Assembly: GCA_006969385.1 (NCBI GenBank) | Contig: CP030884.1 | Span: 2,542,001 to 2,606,000, forward strand | Origin: Planctomycetaceae bacterium | Lineage (GTDB): Bacteria > Planctomycetota > Phycisphaerae > UBA1845 > UTPLA1 | Direction of reading: 5' to 3' | DNA length: 64,000 bases | Part shown: piece by piece, positions 61,701 through 64,000 of the stretch | How positions within the stretch are numbered: position 1 is the stretch's first letter | Layout of the letters: each line of letters starts with the position of its first letter | The notes under the pieces: model-generated | Told to the model about the DNA's origin: nothing | Database searches by the model: none | What the model saw: the letters and a program-made list of their open reading frames with translations, nothing else | Position numbers and translations under genes: made by a program

Positions 61701-63348
61701 CCAACGTCGTCACAAACGTGATGCCGTCTTCGTCATCATTGGGCGGCGGGTATACGAGGTCTTGGTCGTCACCGAGGGCTGCCGGATCGGGCTGGCCATC
61801 AGGTTCGCCATCCACGCCTGCACCCAGTGCCATGTTGGGAACGATTAGATGGTTCGGGCCATTCATCGCGGCCACGGTGGCATATGGATCGGGCAGGTCG
61901 CCCCAATCGAATTCTTCTACGGGGCCGCCATCGACCCAAAGCAAATAGTCTTCGGTTTCGCCATCTTCAAAGTCGCCCTCACCCGTCCAGCCGGACCCGA
62001 GTTGCACTTCGGTAAAGGTGAAGCGCGCCCAAGCGTATCCGGCGTTGGGGCCGATTTGAATGGGCGGCGGTGGGGCCGGTCCCGGCGCGCCGGAGAGCGG
62101 CCCGACGTAACCATTGAGAATCGGGAAATCGACCAACACATGTTCCGGTGCCAGCGGCGGGCAGGTTGATGCACCGCCCCATACGCCGTCTTGGTTCCAG
62201 TCGATCAACACGTTGACGTAACCGGTCGTCTGGTTCGGCATCAGGTTATGCACTTCGATGTCGATATTCGGCCCCCAAACGGCTTGAGCGCAGACCGGTC
62301 CGAGCGGTAAGCCGGCGAATCCGGGACAGGGCACCGGGTTGCCGAAACTGTCGATGGTGAAGGGTTCGGGAACCAACAAGCCGGCGTCGCCGTCCATGAA
62401 GCATTCGTCGGCGTCATAGGGCGCAAAGATCGGGCAAAGCCCGGCATTACCGTCGGGTTCGAAGTCGGGTGGTTGGAAACCAAACCACCCGCCGAAGTTG
62501 TTATGCCGGATGTAGCTGGTTGGCGTACCAACCGTCAGGCAAGTTGGGAACGCACCGAGCGTGGGGCCCATCCACGGATAAGCGGGTGCACCTTCGGGGG
62601 CATCGCCGTAATCACGATCTTCAATCGGCCCACCGGTGTTGGTGATGACAAAGGCGAGGTCGTGCAGGAAGAACTCGGGGAAGAACGGGGTTTCAATTGG
62701 TTGCCAGTTGACTAAGTCGGACGTCCACATGGCCGGCGCACCGAACGAAATGTTCGGCGGGCTATTGAGAGAGGTTTTCCAACCTACGACCGGTCCCGGT
62801 AAACCCGGGATGCTGGCCCGGATCACCAGCCAATACATCAGCCCTTCCGTTTGAAAGAAGGGTTCTTGAATATTGGTGATGTTGACTTGGAAGAACTCGA
62901 AGTGATCGGGTGGTGGCAGTACGACTTGGAAGGCCGGGCAGTTCCAACCTTGTGGGCCGTTGCCATATTGGCGCACTTGAAATGTTGCTTGACCCGGCCC
63001 CAGTTGCCAGAGAAGGGCACCGGGCATGCCGCCGGCGTCGTCAAAGATATCGATTTCCCAAGCGGCATCGGGCACATCGCCAATAAACCCCTCGCGCCAG
63101 GAAATCCAAAAGTGAATGTCCTGAATCGGGCCGCTTTGGGTGCATTGAAAATCATCGGCAAGCCATTGATCCACGAGGCAGATGTCCCAACCCTCAGGAT
63201 CGGGTTCCTGCGGAAAGTGCATCTTATGCCCGTCGCCCGGATCCCAGTCTGCCGACGCCACTGCGATCGGCATCAACGCTGAAATAATGAAAGAGCAGGA
63301 AACGACAATCGACCAGCGGAACGCCGATCGCAGTTGTGGGTTAAACAT
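58777..63348 (-). CDS. giant exported GEVED-type protein with dockerin-like segments
   Basis: 1,523 residues, signal sequence IVVSCSFIISALMPIAVASA. At least four repeats carry a VADDW...IHWWGSY-type core: LADDFQCTQSGPIQDIHFW, VADDWHCLDARPIADIHWW, DQWLCEGSPVTKLVWYG and VADDFVSDGRAIEAVRWWG. Two GEVED-type segments (GEVEDYQVRIEQ, GETEDYLLWVDGG) follow beta domains in the first half. A cysteine motif (CCLPDGSCVDTDYNDC) and two dockerin-like blocks (DLNGDGVINLLDQS near the middle, DMDGNHVIDGRDIQ at the end) suggest assembly onto a surface or extracellular complex. Confidence 0.85.
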   Translation of the reverse strand: MFNPQLRSAFRWSIVVSCSFIISALMPIAVASADWDPGDGHKMHFPQEPDPEGWDICLVDQWLADDFQCTQSGPIQDIHFWISWREGFIGDVPDAAWEIDIFDDAGGMPGALLWQLGPGQATFQVRQYGNGPQGWNCPAFQVVLPPPDHFEFFQVNITNIQEPFFQTEGLMYWLVIRASIPGLPGPVVGWKTSLNSPPNISFGAPAMWTSDLVNWQPIETPFFPEFFLHDLAFVITNTGGPIEDRDYGDAPEGAPAYPWMGPTLGAFPTCLTVGTPTSYIRHNNFGGWFGFQPPDFEPDGNAGLCPIFAPYDADECFMDGDAGLLVPEPFTIDSFGNPVPCPGFAGLPLGPVCAQAVWGPNIDIEVHNLMPNQTTGYVNVLIDWNQDGVWGGASTCPPLAPEHVLVDFPILNGYVGPLSGAPGPAPPPPIQIGPNAGYAWARFTFTEVQLGSGWTGEGDFEDGETEDYLLWVDGGPVEEFDWGDLPDPYATVAAMNGPNHLIVPNMALGAGVDGEPDGQPDPAALGDDQDLVYPPPNDDEDGITFVTTLVPGQQAIIDVTNNMLAGGTGLLDGWIDFGADGSFAEAGDQVFFSMPLAGAPINFNSFFINVPPTAVPGATYARFRFSSTGGLTPVGGAVDGEVEDYQVRIEQPPPPMACCLPDGSCVDTDYNDCVLNLGGDPQGPGTTCATVTCHELKWAQPPILGAPEHPECFWGWDELSRYGGAQIVADDWHCLDARPIADIHWWGSYQDWEGTEAPPIAPDRFHIGIWTDQPAGPTGEPSHPLTMIHEWIVPRADLNERPVACDFHPDYMQNPDGCFRYDLDIPEDQWFYQEPGPTVYWISIAAIYEPVLCPCNGDLNGDGVINLLDQSIFASCVGAPPTGQCANADMDCDGDIDTQDLAIFLCWFNNCGGPNPDIPACQALCCPTTQAEPENPWGWKTRPHFFNDDALRVTLPTNPVIGSTYEEGAVIADGWDLAFVLTTREPTLPLVPKWSQLPHESEAGFDAASNTGLAPPDELVKWQQLSNTSTSGLHAHDYVITGTYMADTLADQWLCEGSPVTKLVWYGNYELDASNNEKRGAGIASFDVSIYDDDNQPMPFCLPNNLLWNQNVAFATLTEIDTGLTNNEGCTIYRYEYTLPNPFDQQQGLIYWLAIGARANDPNAPAIWRWQTDGPPTPNLCFAASKTDPTAPMWSSGQSELAFEIISAGPIPAPEPNRVVADDFVSDGRAIEAVRWWGSYFDDRFAPLTVPMEPFVLDGWLISFHHAVPEAQCPPDAVAGDDPTVLGVYFAPVDAVIIVPTGYADCLGHDVYGYAVDLSQCCLICAEPDPRDGGNVPAVPDAFNEVRSFKYWLDIQAVVGVTWQPLVDPTCVPIYTGHRPSDLTLEGHFWGWHTSPGPVAPCGPMNPACAGELAFFDLTAPPSDCPDYQNWQSETWQCPTGDDPVNMAFELLTREPDACATCEGDMDGNHVIDGRDIQMFVDCLTNPGLGWSQCACADVDCSKSITMDDIDEFVALLLSGTGC

Positions 63349-64000
63349 CGCACAGACCTCCTTTTCGATATCGAAAACGGAGCGGCCTTGCGCGTGAGAA
63401 GATTCGCACTACTTCGGGACTCACAAGGCCGCACCAGTCACCGCCCAGATTGGGGGGCCTTTCAACAAGGACCCAATGCACGACTCGAATCCGAGCCTCG
63501 GCGTGGTAGCACGACCACAGAATTAAATGTAGCTCAAGAAAACGCTGACGAACGGGATTTCAAAGAAACTCAAGGTAGATCGAAGCAACGCAAAGTCATG
63601 CAGTCATTACCGCAGGGAGTCAACTGTCTGTAAGTGACCTCAGCGCGGCATGCATGATTGAGGTGAAAAGGAACAGGGTCGTTGTTCAGAGAGGAGATAG
63701 CGGTGGTTGAGTGGTTAATGGACGGTATTGAACTCGAAGCGGTGCGCCTAACGATGACGACAGCAACGACTTAGCGAAATCCCCGAAACCCCGCGCTGCA
63801 AAATACCCTGCGACTGCGGCAGATTTATTCTAAATCGACCTCGAGTTAACGTAGATCGTCGCGGCGTGGCCTCGGTTATCAAAGAAGGAGAAAAAGGCGA
63901 TGCTTCGAATCACGAGAAGTCGATAGGGATTCGATTTTGCCTTTGGTCTAAGGTACGCACCAGAGGCCAATTCTCAGTCGCTGCCTGTGCGCGAAACCTA
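63349..64000. other. gene-free right end of the window
   Basis: No supported gene over about 650 bp upstream of the giant gene. The promoter for that minus-strand gene should lie near 63360-63450, but no consensus was secure. A short plus-strand ORF with a ribosome-binding-like AAGGAG near 63885 ends after nine codons and is not a gene. Confidence 0.5.

Overview
The window looks like a chromosomal segment of a planctomycete, probably of the Phycisphaerae or a related lineage. The reasons are the secreted proteins ending in dockerin-like Asx/Asp calcium loops, a PEP-CTERM protein, a prepilin of the DUF1559 (H-X9-DG) kind, a 1,523-residue GEVED-type protein, FG-GAP and DUF1573 proteins, a SufS-SufE fusion, and intergenic regions filled with palindromic repeats. 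Placement is by gene content only; no rRNA is present.

Layout. 1-1.06 kb: 3' part of an FG-GAP/ASPIC protein. 1.3-9.2 kb: a complete SUF iron-sulfur assembly operon (Rrf2 regulator, A-type carrier, SufB, SufC, SufD, SufS-SufE fusion, SufT). It is interrupted between sufB and sufC by a four-helix-bundle (S23/IVP-like) gene flanked by imperfect inverted repeats. 9.7-17 kb: an SDR, then a cysteine hydrolase, a zinc ribbon, a RimK-associated protease-like protein and RimK with an RCK_C domain. Two DUF1573 proteins, a decayed DinB gene and an ankyrin protein follow, and then the AstE/AspA-like gene that commonly accompanies rimK. 17-28.9 kb: a methyltransferase, a B12-dependent acyl-CoA mutase with isobutyryl-CoA-mutase-type residues, YidD, a PDZ protein with an ECF sigma/anti-sigma pair, a UbiA-family phosphoribosyltransferase, PilZ and BLUF proteins. 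29-36 kb: HEAT protein, Lgt, PanC, a DNRLRE/dockerin protein, a NUDIX protein. 36.5-40 kb: prepilin, dockerin and PEP-CTERM secreted proteins. 40-47.6 kb: SDR-DUF2867, TrpF, a candidate structured RNA, three tandem tRNA-Leu genes, a secretin-domain lipoprotein, a NucS/DUF91-like nuclease and an alcohol dehydrogenase. 48-58.8 kb: DksA/TraR, GlyRS, Fur, a UbiA/MqnP-like prenyltransferase, phospholipase C, a frameshifted RDD protein, tRNA-Gln, an AraC regulator and an OmpH-like protein. 58.8-63.3 kb: the giant secreted protein.

The most unusual item is the set of three tandem leucine tRNAs (anticodons CAG, GAG, TAA) at 43923-44164. All three fold with a 5-nt variable loop instead of the long variable arm expected of bacterial tRNA-Leu. 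Next are the inverted-repeat-flanked four-helix-bundle cassette inside the suf operon, the promoter-structure-terminator RNA candidate just upstream of the tRNAs, and several dispersed hairpin repeat families whose stems vary in a compensatory way. All calls were made by reading the sequence; no database search was possible.
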